Assembly (NCBI GenBank): GCA_950022655.1
Contig: OX465579.1
Coordinates: 80,921,193 to 80,985,192, forward strand
Length of the DNA stretch: 64,000 nucleotides
Direction of reading: 5' to 3'
Source of the DNA: Alentia gelatinosa
Lineage: Eukaryota; Annelida; Polychaeta; Phyllodocida; Polynoidae
In this document: positions 22,901 through 33,822 of the stretch, piece after piece
Position numbering within the stretch: the first letter of the stretch is position 1
Layout: each line of letters begins with the position of its first letter
The notes under the pieces: generated by a model
Told to the model about the DNA's origin: nothing
What the model saw: the letters and a program-made list of their open reading frames with translations, nothing else
The model's database searches: none
Translations under genes and position numbers: made by a program

Positions 22901-25900
22901 TTAAATGAGAAGTACAGGCCGGCAGTAAATTATATGTAATTTACAATTACTGCACAATGGCGCCTGGGTTATTCTCAGGGTAGATTATGAGTTTACACTA
23001 ACGTTTCCTAGTCATTCGGATGTATGAAACCCGCATAATAAATAGTACTAATTAACATTGTATTATCATTTCCTAGTTGGCGCGGGAGGCGGTACAGGTC
23101 AGGGCTGTGGTGCCCCACATGGTCGTGGGAAACAAAGTGTTTTGTCATGTAAGTAAACTGAATTATATATTATTCTTATTGGGACATTAAAAAAATTGTC
23201 TATTAGCCAAGTTTCCGGGGATTTCACAATTATTACAAGAAATATACATATATCCGGGATTACAGTTTTTGTCAACGAAGCTCCTGGAATCATCTTTTTC
23301 ATTGAGTCAACATGAGGGTAGTCGATTTCAACAACCAAGAAATTTACAAGTATTTTTTTCACTATTGGTGATTACACGGGCTTAATCGAGAATTATTCAA
23401 GTAAATGATTTTAAAATGTTGCTGATCTGTATTGGTTTATTTTCAGCTATTCCCCGGTTATCAGTTAATGATGGGTCTTTGCCATTATACAGACAAGGAT
23501 AGAAAGGTTAGTGTCCCCATATGTTTTCAAACTGAGATATAATTTTGCCTGACAGCGCATTCAAGCGGTAGCTGCATCCGAAACTACATGCCACGTCTCC
23601 CATGAATTGAGATATAATTTCTAGTTACCTCCATTATATACATAGTTTATATCCCACTCATTTATGTTCTACTATTTTGGCAATAAACAACATTAAGTAC
23701 ATGTACCAACAAGATGGAGAAAAGGTCATATGCGCAAAATCTTAGTTATTTAATAGCTGGTAGAAAGAGCTATTTCAGTGGAATTTTCTCATCGAATAGT
23801 ATACTTCTTGTCTACGGTATGTAAAGGTCAGTCTACACTGTGCGACTGGGGGGGGGGGGGGGGGGGGCTTGGTACCTCCAGTCTCATGTACCTTGGATTG
23901 CAAGTTAACATCGATTCTGTGTGTGGACTACCCCCTTGCAACTGGAGTGCTTGCGATTCTGGTTACAGTGGTACATCCAGTCTCAGACTGGGCGTTCAAA
24001 ATATCAAACATGTTTGATATCTAAAAACGCGTGCGATCTGGGGTACATGCAGTACATCCAGTCTGAGACTGCGCGTACTGGGTAATCCCAATCTCAGACT
24101 AGCGGGAAACTTGCAGTCTCTACTGTGCGTTTTGCCACGTTGCGATCCTGAAGGTACCTAGAATCGCACAGTGGAGGCATGGCATAAGTGGCCTGTGCTC
24201 CAATACTAAAGCTTCATATTTCATTCCTTCCGTGTGTGTCAGCCATCAAGCAGTCAACAACAGCAGCAACAACAGCAGCAGCAGCAGAAACCCAACCACA
24301 ATTACGTGTTGGAGCACTCGCTGCACCATCTGCTGCGTGAGGTGCACTGTAAGAACATGTACGTGCCTCTACCGCACCCTGTCACCGCCCTGATGGGTAT
24401 GAGCAAGCGGCGCCGTCTGGCGGGGCCGCACTCCTACAGCCGGGCCGACCTCATCAACATCTCACAGAGGTCAGTCACACACACCTTAGTTTGGCTATAC
24501 GTTAGTTATCATTAGAATGATGGTGTTTCCTAGTGTTTGCGTTACCGATAACGCTACAACAAAAGAACTCCGCGGTTTTTTTTCGACCTGGGAGTAAAAT
24601 CGCGGGTGAGAAAAAATATTCACATATCATTAGAATCATGTTCGTATACTGATAGATTACAGCCAATTAAAGTTGTTAAATAATCTTAGTGTAAATGTTT
24701 CTGTACTATCTCCACATTAGGTTACATTTAAAGCTATTGTTGACCTGATTGAGTCCCCTTCGAGGCACTGTCCTTGAACCCTGTTGTGGCCTAGGCGGCC
24801 CTTAAACCCCTGCCAATTTTCTGATTTTTTTCAATTTCCCAGTCCCATGCCTGTATATGATAACAAGAATCGAATGTCCTTTTATTGTTATTCATCGTAT
24901 ACACCGTACTTTAAGATTGCCATAACAGCCACAGATTAAAATGAAATGATTTTTTATCATTCCAGTGAAACCCTTCTGGAACAAATAATCAAACAGGCCA
25001 AACATATCGTTCTAAGGAAGAGGTGAGTTTATGAAATTCCCGTTCCATCTCTATGGTTTGTTATCCTTCTAAAATTTATTACCAGGAGTAATAGAATCTG
25101 TACATAATAGCTGAATAGTGTGATGAACAATTTAGTAGAGTAGCAATAATAAAACGTATTTGAGACTTACCACACTCTCTGAGCTTTGGCCCTATTTTTT
25201 ATTTTTTTTATACATATAAAAAAAATAGATATAGTAAAATACAAAGGATTGCTTTGTAAGTGGACAGTTAGTTTGACAACAACACACAAGGTGGCGGCTC
25301 TGATGCATTGGGCGAGTGGTTCTAAGATTGTCCGTTAATAGCAGTGGTGTTCACTGAAGATGCACTGTTTCAAAAGTTCTTGTTCTGACTCTCCTCGTTT
25401 ATTGAAAATGCATACGTAACTGCTCAAATATAACCATCTCATTTTGTTTTATTTTGATAGAGCTCTGGAAACAATCGACAAGATGGCTCAGACCTCGTCC
25501 GACCCACAGATTACAGTGCACGCCTCCAACATTAGCTCTGCTACTGAGTCGCTCATCAAGGTCAACATAACCTCACAATACTACGAAAACATAAGGTACG
25601 CCAGTGTTGAAGCAGATAATAGGCATAATAATGACCAAATTTCTGCAATTCTGCTACACCCGGCCAAACCAGTCCAGAGCAGACCCCGGTCGAACCCTTG
25701 TGGCATGCGGTCACATCCAGGCTGTAACCCAGTGGCACCGGCTGGCACACTGGCCACCAAGAGGCCACCAAAGGGTGCTGATAAAGAGCCAAAAGATGCC
25801 CCCCCCCCGCCTTTTTTTTGGGTAGACGCGAGTGGGTCTAGTGATTTTAATTTCCGGGGGTTTTTTTTCTGAAAAAAACTAACAACCCCCACTTCCCAGA

Positions 25901-28900
25901 AATTATTCCAATTGAACCAAATATTTTTTTGAAAAAAAATATTACCTTCTAACAATGAATTGCATCCTTGTATCTTATGCAACAAGTGAAATTTTTGGAA
26001 GAAGACGAAACGAAACATCTCTTTCATTCTGAATTGGGGAATTATTTGTTATTACTAAAGATTGGAAGGTACTGGAAGCAATATGTTAGCATTAAACCTG
26101 CCATAGAGAAAACACTTAGCCTCGTCCTAAATTAAACCTTTTTGGCTAGTAATGGAGAACACAAATGTCAAACTCTGCAGGATCCAATCTTTGATGTCAT
26201 GTCACAAGCACAAAAAGGTCCAAGGTACAGTATTTCACACAATACTAAATGTCCCCCTGGGAATCTGTCTGTCATTACCAGTGTTCAATTTGCCAATACC
26301 CACAGCCCGTCTGTACCAATGCTGCTCTATGGATACTCAATGTCAGTCATTCCTCTGTCTCTACCATGGTAGCAGTTACCTGAGCCCAGTTCCCCATCCT
26401 GATGCTCACACCTTCAGAAGACCCCGTCCTCTATCGACTAGATATAGCTTGTTACCTTTAGATGAGAATCAGCTGCTCCTTGTAACGCTCACCACTCTGA
26501 TCCAATCCCTGATCGATTCCCGCCACTCATGATGCAGGTGAGCTGCATATTCCCTGAACCACACCCACTAGAGTTTGTCCCGGACTCAACTCCGTTCTGC
26601 ATCGCTGCCCTCATGCCCGCTCGTGCAGCGATCACCACCCTGCAAGGTGTGACCACTCGCATCCCTCCGGTGTCGCCTTTTATTCCCCCATCGAGCCTCC
26701 CAGAAGCTGATGTCAGCACATGTGGACGTGACTCACTCATCGTAGGCCCAACACCCTACCTGAGACGTCACCACAAGACGGCGTCAAACCTCCATGAATC
26801 GCCCTTCATACCATCCCTTCAGAACCCACTTCATAATAGGGGTTTCACTGTATTAATTTTCCTGGTACACATCAAGGACCAACCTGTAACCCTAATGGAT
26901 CTCAGTCATGCGACCATCACATCTCTCACTGAGCTTCCTATAGTCTAACAAATATTTGGGTGTAGTAACAGCTTTTGGAGGTGACTGACACTGACCATAG
27001 CAGGGAAGATTATGCTTTGATTAGAGCACAATTTAATCCAGTAAATTATTTCATGGCAGCCATTAAGGAGGGGACTGTTCTTAAAGCAGATTAGGTAGTG
27101 GTGAGCGTGAGTAAATATGTTTTGAGCTGACTTGTAGAGAAAAGAGGGGCATAGTCATGATTATCACCAGGGAGGACCTTTAGACCGTGATTAGTGGAAG
27201 AGAGTAACGTAATAGTAACGCAGGTAATAGTAAAAGGATGAAAGAGAGAGCCTCCTGTAACCGAGAGGCTATCTTCAATGGGAGACTTGATATTCATAAC
27301 AGCATCATATTTGTTTCCCATCAAACCAGGGCGACGGTGGCTCTTCACATCGGGGTTAACGATATCAAAGCAGTCTGTAAGGATGGCCGCGTTGTTCGCC
27401 TCTCGTACGAAGTCCAAGAGTTAAAAGACTTCTTTACCTGCCAGGTAATTATTTTCCATCTAATTTTATATTTCATGATTCTATATGGAGCATGATTTTA
27501 AATACATTTGGATAATCCAGATGATCGGAAACCGTTTCGCTGTATCCAACGCTTGTATGCATTGGCTCCTCATACTTAAATTCTACTGAAAATGTTTCTC
27601 CAAAATATTAGGGTATGATATTAAAAAAACACACAACAGATATGACAAAATGCACTCTGAAATAATTGTCTTAAGAACGCTAGGTAATGTTTCCATCTAG
27701 ACTCTGGTTCATGAAAGCCAAACTCAATTCACTAGCCTTCTGTGTGACTTAGATGTTACAAGTTATAGTTTTAAGCAGCAAAACACTCTTCGTTAAATAT
27801 TTAATAGCATATGATTTCATGTTCTTTTAGATTGCCCAGCACCATATCAGCACTGTGCACAATCTGACCAAAATCATGGGCTGGACTGTGCTCTCCATCA
27901 ACACCCATATGGGGGTATCGGACATGGAACCAGTTGGAAACCCGCTCAGCATTCTGATGGTATCGCCACAAGGGAATAGGTACGTGCTCAACGATCAGAC
28001 GACATTCGGCAATGGCGTCATTGTTGTCAAAACAGAAGATAATGCCCTTTTACCAGTCAATTTGAAAACACCGAATTTGAAGGTAGTTATATAGAACGTC
28101 TTGACCATGCTGTACAAGTCACAGACCGAGATGGCAATTTACGGTTTGTACAAACTGTAAATCATCATCGAGTCATAAGCAGACGATAATGTCCTTTTAC
28201 CAGTCAATTTGAAAACACCGAATTTGAAGGTAGTTATATAGAACGTCCTGACCATGCTGTACAAGTCACAGAATGAGATGGTAATTTACGGTTCGTACAA
28301 ACTGTAAATCATCATCGAGTTCTGTAACTTGTAAGAGCATGGTTGGACGTTATATATTTACTATATACCTGAAATTTATAACAAATCATTAATTTCATTT
28401 GGGTTAACAACCAATATTTTAATAAATGTGTATGGGAAGGTAGTCTGTATTTTCCTGTACGGACCAGTGGTCCGTATAGTATTTTTACGTTATATGGCGA
28501 ACCGGTGTATATTTACAGTATATATACGGCATGGGTATTATGGTAAAACTGGATGAGTTTTAATCTTGGCCACCGTATGCCATGACTGGAGTTTGGCATA
28601 GTGACTGTAGAGGCAAAGCCGAGTGAAGTCCGGAGCCAAAACTTCAGGAGTGGCATGCGGTGGCCAAGATTAAAACTCATCAGGTTTTGATTTTATCCTA
28701 CCCCTGTCCTCGATTTTGGAATATTACGTGATAATAATTCTGTATGCCACTAGTGGCATATAAAACTCTGTATGCCGGTCAGCGTGGCATACGGAAACTC
28801 AATGTTAAGCCTATGGGATTTTATATTAGGGGTAGGATAAATAGTAAAAGTTATTACTCATCAGTCTGGCAATAACAGTGGAGAAGACATTCGGACATTT

Positions 28901-29528
28901 GCCATCTGTACCTTTAATTGTATTCACTGTATTGAAGGCCACCGATTTAAAAAAGATATATTATTACAGGGAGTTTGCATACATATGTATATATACATTG
29001 TCACGGTCTACCACTTGCCCATAACACAGCATTTTTATTATCATACAATTCAGAACATAGTACAATTGTTCTCGCTGTGTACATTTAGCAGATGAAAGCC
29101 TGCTTAACAGATAAAAGCCTGCTCTGCAGAACCTTCAATAAATCATATCGGAACAGATACGCCAAATCCAGTGAATATTTAGGAGGGGAAGGGGAACTAA
29201 CCATGGAAAATTATTTTGAATATTTTAATACTGGTGACTGCTACTACCCTATACACTGCTCTGACACATGATGTGATCTTACAGAGTGCTGTCCATCCGG
29301 AGCGGGCCCGTCAGCGGGCTGCAAGTGCGCGTACAGCAGTGTCCATGGCAACCCAAGGAGAACACAAGCGGCACCATTGTCAAGGACCCCAAGTGGTCCC
29401 AGCTTGGTGGTCCTTTCAAGGAGGTGCATCTGGACAAGATCGACGGCCGAAACTTCATCAACAAAGTAGAGATTCTCATGGCCTGCCTCACGAATGAAAC
29501 CCCAGTTCCGTGGGTCGACCAAAAGTAG
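16844..29528 (+). CDS. MED17: Mediator of RNA polymerase II transcription subunit 17, complete in 14 exons
   Basis: MED17 is the scaffold of the Mediator head module that couples transcription factors to RNA polymerase II in the nucleus. Fourteen exons join in phase to 647 residues (human 651). Landmarks run in family order: an N-terminal V-x-I-E-(S/T) segment, PLSMSENLTKLAQKIDFS, an acidic stretch, FQPSLWPWDSVR, VLDPVxQD, LLRLRQNWRLKKVG with ILGDLSY, GTFEV, KLEAAQHV with CKE, REAVQ, VLEHSLHHLLRE, EQIIKQAKHI, RVVRLSYEVQEL, a KIMGW motif with VLS, and W-S-Q-L-G-GPFKEV near the end. A glutamine run (11 Q, residues about 344-354) is an insertion relative to human. Every junction uses GT-AG. It is divergent from GTPBP1. 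Confidence 0.96.
18240..18640 (-). mobile_element. Penelope-like retroelement remnant (GIY-YIG endonuclease fragment)
   Basis: On the - strand the segment 18623-18345 reads CCQNPNLINCITCKKCKKQYLGQTK followed by R and D-R-F, with a stop and frame break downstream near 18275. The pattern N-x-I-x-C-x-x-C-x-x-x-Y-x-G-Q-T is the start of the GIY-YIG nuclease that ends Penelope RT proteins, and it parallels the intact copy at 50.3-50.8 kb (VIYCIECKTCDMQYVGQTK). No RT part is visible. It is a dead fragment lying in MED17 intron 1, opposite to the gene. Confidence 0.7.
19192..19220. repeat. TCTAG-type pentanucleotide repeat
   Basis: About six copies of AGTCT/AATCT in a row. Confidence 0.75.
19483..19662 (+). 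CDS. MED17: MED17 exon 2
   Basis: Acceptor ATTTCAG, donor GTAAGT; 180 bases. Encodes PLSMSENL, the acidic linker and the FQPSLWPWDSVR signature. Confidence 0.96.
20119..20260 (+). CDS. MED17: MED17 exon 3
   Basis: Acceptor TTCTAG, donor GTAATG; 142 bases. Encodes LTEMNVFLDVL, VLDPVQQDS and LLAKKK. Confidence 0.94.
20360..20420. repeat. Short tandem duplication
   Basis: TATTATAAATCGGAA occurs twice in direct succession (about 21-base period) just before the foldback in MED17 intron 3. Confidence 0.6.
20464..20582. repeat. 119-bp near-palindrome (foldback MITE) in MED17 intron 3
   Basis: Arms of about 53 bases (20464-20517 and 20531-20582) are inverted copies: GGGTCAGAGCTCG on the left pairs with CGAGCTCTGACCCC on the right, and the central TACGTAATTCA pairs with TGAATTACTGT. 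The RNA would form a long imperfect hairpin with a ~12-base loop. Confidence 0.8.
20743..20914 (+). CDS. MED17: MED17 exon 4
   Basis: Acceptor TTACAG, donor GTAAAT; 172 bases. Encodes the GAERL helix, LLRLRQNWRLKKVG and LGDLSY. A second in-frame acceptor (CAACAG) nine bases upstream would add three residues. Confidence 0.93.
21626..21774 (+). CDS. MED17: MED17 exon 5
   Basis: Acceptor AACAG, donor GTAATT; 149 bases. Encodes GGTFEV and VPSELEGVSYI. Confidence 0.93.
22335..22484 (+). CDS. MED17: MED17 exon 6
   Basis: Acceptor TTGCAG, donor GTGAGA; 50 codons. Encodes HWQRKLEAAQHVIFCKEVF. Confidence 0.95.
22825..22846. promoter_or_regulatory. Paired E-box palindrome in MED17 intron 6
   Basis: GGTCACGTGATCATGTGACC is a near-perfect palindrome holding CACGTG and CATGTG boxes, possible bHLH-zip (USF/MITF) sites. 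The functional role is not shown by sequence. Confidence 0.35.
23077..23148 (+). CDS. MED17: MED17 exon 7
   Basis: Acceptor TCCTAG, donor GTAAGT; 24 codons. Encodes LAREAVQ and VPHMVVGNKV, matching the family. Confidence 0.93.
23447..23506 (+). CDS. MED17: MED17 exon 8 (short)
   Basis: Acceptor TTTCAG, donor GTTAGT; 20 codons. Encodes LFPGYQLMMGLCHY, equivalent to the FPSLQLSISLCH segment in human. Confidence 0.9.
23827..24177. mobile_element. Probable MITE with CACTGTGCGA termini and internal repeats
   Basis: MED17 intron 8 starts this block with CTACACTGTGCGACTGG and ends it with GAATCGCACAGTGG, which are inverted. Between them, variants of AGTCTCAGACTG and GTACATCCAGTCT recur, and there is a G run at 23849-23867. 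This looks like a non-autonomous DNA transposon; family and target duplication are not clear. Confidence 0.4.
24243..24469 (+). CDS. MED17: MED17 exon 9 with poly-Gln
   Basis: Acceptor GTGTCAG, donor GTCAGT; 227 bases. Begins with Ser then 11 Gln coded by mixed CAA/CAG, followed by YVLEHSLHHLLRE and the KRRRLAGPHSY segment. Confidence 0.93.
24966..25022 (+). CDS. MED17: MED17 exon 10 (short)
   Basis: Acceptor TTCCAG, donor GTGAGT; 57 bases. Encodes ETLLEQIIKQAKHIVLR, matching the human EGLLEKIIKQAKHIFLR helix. Confidence 0.95.
25461..25595 (+). CDS. MED17: MED17 exon 11
   Basis: Acceptor TGATAG, donor GTACGC; 135 bases. Encodes the ALETIDKMA helix, DPQITVHAS and VNITSQYYENI. Confidence 0.94.
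25596..27329. other. MED17 intron 11 (1.7 kb)
   Basis: No recognised gene. Open frames of 126 and 139 codons at 26152-26532 and 26529-26948 (+) are Pro/Ser/Thr-rich, match nothing I recognise, and lie wholly in the intron; decayed transposon coding is possible but unproved. Confidence 0.5.
27330..27444 (+). CDS. MED17: MED17 exon 12
   Basis: Acceptor AACCAG, donor GTAATT; 115 bases. Encodes KDGRVVRLSYEVQELKDF. Confidence 0.95.
27831..27979 (+). CDS. MED17: MED17 exon 13
   Basis: Acceptor CTTTTAG, donor GTACGT; 149 bases. Encodes QHHISTVHNLTKIMGW followed by VLSINTHMG and an SPQGN motif. Confidence 0.95.
28034..28320 (+). repeat. 147-bp tandem duplication in MED17 intron 13
   Basis: 28034-28180 and 28181-28320 are two direct copies with period 147 (49 codons) and only about eight differences. 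One + frame stays open across most of copy 1 (SQFENTEFEGSYIERLDHAV, then VTDRDGNLRFVQTVNHHRV) and is interrupted by TAA at the junction and by TGA in copy 2. It may be decayed coding repeats or a simple intronic duplication. Confidence 0.9.
28430..28860. mobile_element. Foldback element in MED17 intron 13
   Basis: An inner hairpin pairs GATGAGTTTTAATCTTGGCC (about 28551-28570) with GGCCAAGATTAAAACTCATC (about 28662-28681); an outer pair TTTTATCCTACCCCT (about 28690) and AGGGGTAGGATAAA (about 28829) flanks a second loop. TATGCCAC/GTGGCATA is repeated several times. It is non-coding, MITE-like. Confidence 0.65.
29285..29528 (+). CDS. MED17: MED17 exon 14 with stop
   Basis: Acceptor TTACAG, TAG stop at 29526-29528. 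Encodes WSQLGGPFKEVHLDKIDGRN, matching the C-terminal family signature. Confidence 0.96.
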
Positions 29529-29599
29529 TTTCCCATGTGGCAGCCTGAAGACCACAGTCACAGAGACACACAGATCCCCGCCCTCACCCTGGAGACTTA

Positions 29600-29622
29600 G
29601 TCATCATCATCATCATCATCAT
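29600..29622. repeat. (CAT)n microsatellite
   Basis: Seven TCA/CAT trinucleotides in a row. Confidence 0.85.
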
Positions 29623-29839
29623 CTGATATTTTCATATACTTCTTTCCCTTTTAAATAAGTCCTGGTCACCAAAGCTCCGTCATAACTGGACACAGTGAGG
29701 GTAGAATGTCCTCGGAATACTTTTAATGTTGAACACTTTTGCCCCAAGTCAATCAACAGATACTGGTACTTGTTTGATTAAGACGCTTCAAAACAAAACA
29801 GAACGTTTAGTTCGATGCTGTTCCTGTTGAATATTGCAG

Positions 29840-29935
29840 GGGAGCCGTGGCGAAGTGGTAAGGGAGTGACACTGCAAATCAGTGTTCCTTCCTTGTTGAT
29901 TCACCCCCATCTCACAGATTCGATCTTACAAATGA
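29840..29935 (+). repeat. tRNA-derived SINE head
   Basis: GGGGAGCCGTGGCGAAGTGG carries a good pol III A box (TGGCNNAGTGG). About 70 bases later GATTCGATCTT is a weak B box. A cloverleaf cannot be drawn convincingly and the spacing is long, so this is a SINE or tRNA pseudogene, not a functional tRNA. Confidence 0.5.
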
Positions 29936-31106
29936 CATTGCTCGTTACAATTTAATCTATCTATCATCATTACACATTATGGAAACGTTCTTATATACAA
30001 GTACAGGTACTGTTGTGTATATTAAGATATCCAGTTTTTTTCCATATTTTTTCTGTTGTACTAGATATTTGGGTAAGACGTGAACCATTATTTGGCAATC
30101 GAAGCGCGTGATTCTGGCAGTTTTTGGTACATAACCTGAAATGAATTTTAAAATTAACAAAAATCAGTTGGTATCTCGCCGAGTACAAATTGACCACAAG
30201 GAATTTAAAGAAATTGAAATGCGTGTTGGCTGAACCTTGGTGACCAGGTCACATGTAACTGGCAGTTGTTTTGATGTACATGAATTATCAGTAATGTGCT
30301 AGCCATCTCTTGTTATCAAAAAGAATAATTTGTTTTGTACTTGAATACTTGTGGCTGCCCCTATTCGCGGATGTATCGTTATTTCTGCGTATATATTCAG
30401 ATGAATCTACCACGTTGATAAAACCCATCCTCTCCCAACCTGATGTACTCCGACATTTATGTTTCCATTTTTCAGAATAAAAATTCCTCGTGTGATATTG
30501 ATATACCAATTGCTAAATTACCCAGTTCAACCACAACCCATGGATGATCCCCCACTGAACTAACCCACAGACCCATGTGAAAGCTTGCTTTTCCTTGATT
30601 CCCCACTATAATGTAATGTGTAAACCCTGTATTGCAATATAAAAAGTTTCAACGTTTTTTTCTGACCATAAGGCTTTATGCAAACATTCCACTCAGACTA
30701 CCTGTGCGTTGTTAGATCTGGTTATTTTGATGGCTCTAGTATTTATAACCAAACTGTCTACAAATCAGTTTTTCCCAATTCGAGAAACGTCTCGATGTAA
30801 GAGCTACCTATATTATGAATTCATCCATTGTTCATGACATTTTGACATGGCCCATCTTTATATACCTAAACCATGTACCTAATTATGTTCTAAATGTAAC
30901 ATGGTGCTGTTAAGCTAGCCTACAGTATTTTTTCTTTTTTTGGTACAATTTCTTTACTGAGACAAAAGAATTACATACTCCATCGTCATACATGTGTGCG
31001 TAGTGTTTCTCTCAACAAAGAGGCTGGGGCCTTAGCCTTTTTATAAGGGTGGTTTCAATGGCCCTGTTATGTATTGTAGATATTAATATGGCATGTATGT
31101 AAGATA

Positions 31107-31112
31107 AATAAA
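31107..31112 (+). terminator. Candidate polyadenylation signal for MED17
   Basis: AATAAA with downstream T-rich sequence. It is the first convincing hexamer after the MED17 stop. Confidence 0.4.
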
Positions 31113-31469
31113 AGAAAAATCATGTAATATTATTGTTTTTTCTGTAATCTCATTCATGAACTTAAACTTCATATCCGGTACATGTAGTTGGTTTGAAAGA
31201 CAAATGCGGGTAGGTATCGCAGTGCCCTCTATATCTATACCCAGAACCAAATTTTAAATAGGTGCTGCCATCTGATTTCATGAAAATATTGCAGTTTCCC
31301 ATAGACACCAATACCTAAGCACTTAGCTTCTCCAGATGGCCTTCCCTTAGAAGTTACCATGGTGACATAGTATTTTTTAGCATTTCTTATTTGTATATCT
31401 TCCCAACTATCAGAATCCAGAATTATTTGATGTACTTGGTAGTACATTCTATTACTATATACCTGTGAG

Positions 31470-31790
31470 TGAACGTCTATGAAATACTACCCGCTGCTAG
31501 GGGTGTAGTATAAATAATGTTCGCGCCCGCCGTGACAGCGGGCCGTAGTGAATGGCATAGGCTTTATATAGTTAATAAAACGGCGTTTTAAACAAGTAGG
31601 GGTTATATAGTAATAAGAAAACGTGGTGACTGAGCCCGTACAGTGTCCGTTCTTGGTCATTTGATGAAAAAATACGGCCCTCCCGCCTACGGCGTCGGGC
31701 CGTATAATTTTCATCAAATGATCTCGAACGGCCACCTGTACAGGCTCAGTAACCACGTTTTCTCATAATATACTCACTGGTCATTTATGT
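31470..31790. mobile_element. Hairpin-forming repeat family, copy 1
   Basis: Starts near AATACTACCCGCTGCTAG and contains two long inverted arms: GAAAACGTGGTGACTGAGCC (31618-) pairs with GGCTCAGTAACCACGTTTTC (about 31743-31762), and TTTGATGAAAAAATACGGCCC pairs with GGGCCGTATAATTTTCATC. Copies also occur at 39.5-39.7 kb (opposite orientation) and 40.42-40.72 kb. Non-autonomous, superfamily unknown. Confidence 0.8.
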
Positions 31791-32879
31791 GGAACTGGGA
31801 CACATCTTTTGCTATCCTGAATGACCTCTACTTACTTAGCTTAGGTTATTCGATGGTATAAGAACAATATATTCATTATTGATGTTTTACAGTATAGTAA
31901 TAGAACATCAGTGTCATCTAGCCACAAAGTGAAAATATTTCAGTTTCCAATAGACACCAATAGTTAAACACTTTTCAGATGGCCTTCCCATAGAAGTAAG
32001 CATGGTGACATGCCTTTTATTTTGCATTTTCTATTTGTTGATATATGAAACTTATATTATCCAGAGTTATTTGCAAAAATCAATAGAATTTAGAAATAAC
32101 CCAACTACCAGCATTTGTCTTTAAGGTTGACTGTAGCAACTCCCTAGCTGGAGATCATTAACAACAGCAGTAAATGGACGATAAATCGGAGACATGGTAA
32201 TGGTGACAATATGGTAGATATGGTCAGGTTAAACCAAGCAAGTTATTCTCCTTTTTGTTTCTGTATATCACCTGTTCTTGTTTCTATGTATCATATCAGA
32301 GATTTTAACTGGATATTACCACTCTTGTGAATCAATATCGCCAATGACTTTCTTTTCAAACATCACCTATGCTAGAGGTACATCCATCAGCACAGAAAGG
32401 GAAGGAGGGGGATATCAAGTTCAAAACTTCTCATCGTTTCAAGAGAATCTTACTGACCTCACCTCGAAATGACACAAAACGCTGAATAAGACGGCGTTCC
32501 ATAAACAACAAGGAAGGAATTGGTCCCAATACGGTTGTCAGTTTCTTTTAAAGCACAGCCATCTTGGGGGTGACTCACTTATTGCAAGTGTCAGTTGACT
32601 AAAGGGGAAGCCATTCTTAGTTCATAAAGGAGCCACCAGATGGCGGAAGTAGTATCTATGAGATGGCACACCCACTCGGGGGACAGAACCTCTTCTGGCT
32701 CTGTGTTCTTACAAAATTCAACGGGCTTTTAAAATTTTACCATGGTTTTCTTGTCTCTCTACATCCATTCCAGTGTAGGTTAACTAAAAATTAAAACCAG
32801 AAAATGAATCTTCTCACATGGATGGCCCGATACACATATCTGCCAAATGCTGGAGTTGTGAAGAGTTCCATGTTATTAT

Positions 32880-33058
32880 CAGTAGAACCCCGCCTAAAGG
32901 ACACCACGCGTAAGCGGACACCGCGTTAACGGACACATTTACTCGGAACGGATTCCTCTATTAAATGTTTAAGCGGTCACCCCGCATAAGCGGACACCCC
33001 GCATAAGCGTACACTTCGGCCCGGAAGGGAGGGTGTCCGCTTGCGCGGGGTTCTACTG
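32880..33058. mobile_element. MITE with CAGTAGAACCCCGC terminal inverted repeats
   Basis: The left end CAGTAGAACCCCGC is matched inverted at the right end (GCGGGGTTCTACTG), with TA next to the right end. Inside, TAAGCGGACACC recurs several times. CAGT-type TIRs with TA duplications are typical of pogo/Tc1-mariner non-autonomous elements; that assignment is an inference. Confidence 0.8.
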
Positions 33059-33551
33059 TAATCACTTATGCACCTGAGGAACTGGAACAGCTTACAAGTA
33101 GCAGATATATGTTTGTCAGAGATGGAAAAGCACAGAAATCTAATTAAACCCTATTCATTTATTTAATGTTAAAACCTAGGAAATGATTTCCTAATTTGGT
33201 TCTCCGCCACTCACTTATTCCGAGCCCCCCCCCCCCTCCCCCGCCCCACACATGAATGTTTGCAATTAGATTCTGCAACCAGCAAACCAAGCATTGAATT
33301 GCTCTCCAATCACATTCTGTTCAACCCTCCCGTATTAAGAAAACTTACGTAAACCATACATCGGTTCGGAGGGTGAACACTGGATAGCGGAATGCTTTGG
33401 GATGCAAAACATCCCCAGAATCTTCATGCATTCATCACTCACTACCATATGCATGAAGAGGCACGCCATCGCTGCTGTCAGCGGGTATTGGGTAATTGGT
33501 CAGTGTTCTGCAAGGAGGGGATAATGCCAAACACAAAGCGGTGGACAGTTA

Positions 33552-33705
33552 GGGGCCGTCCATAAATGATGTCACACTTTTTTAGGGCATTTTTAGGACC
33601 CCCCCCCCCCCCTCCTGTCACACGTTGTCACATATTTCGTACCCCCTCCCTAAAATACTATGTCACACTTTCCAAAACAGCCCCCCCCCATTTCCCTTCT
33701 CATGT
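33552..33705. mobile_element. Dispersed repeat GGGGCCGTCCATAAATGATG
   Basis: Begins GGGGCCGTCCATAAATGATG, with repeated TGTCACACTTT and long C runs. This repeat start is common in invertebrate genomes. The ends are not clear here. Confidence 0.55.
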
Positions 33706-33822
33706 AAGATAGCATAACAACAGTTATTACATCGTTGACAAAGCTACTGTAATACACCATTAATTTAGAGGGAGATATTACATGAGACAAAGATTTCAGA
33801 GATCACTGAAAAGCTATTGATA

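Larger units (their letters stand above)
29529..31130 (+). other. MED17: Probable MED17 3' UTR
   Basis: Follows the MED17 stop. AATAAA at 31107-31112, followed within about 25 bases by a T-rich tract, is the best polyadenylation candidate, giving a 1.6-kb UTR. A (CAT)n run lies at 29600-29622 and a SINE-like piece at 29840. Confidence 0.4.

Noticed and set aside
25444..25872. 142-codon + frame
   Set aside because: MED17 exon 11 plus read-through into its intron; a donor GTACGC lies at 25596.
28551..28685. Second hammerhead-like GATGAG motif
   Set aside because: There is no stem II plus GAAA partner in the right place; the sequence is an arm of a foldback repeat.
29840..29935. tRNA gene
   Set aside because: A good A box but a poor, too distant B box and no cloverleaf; better explained as a SINE head.
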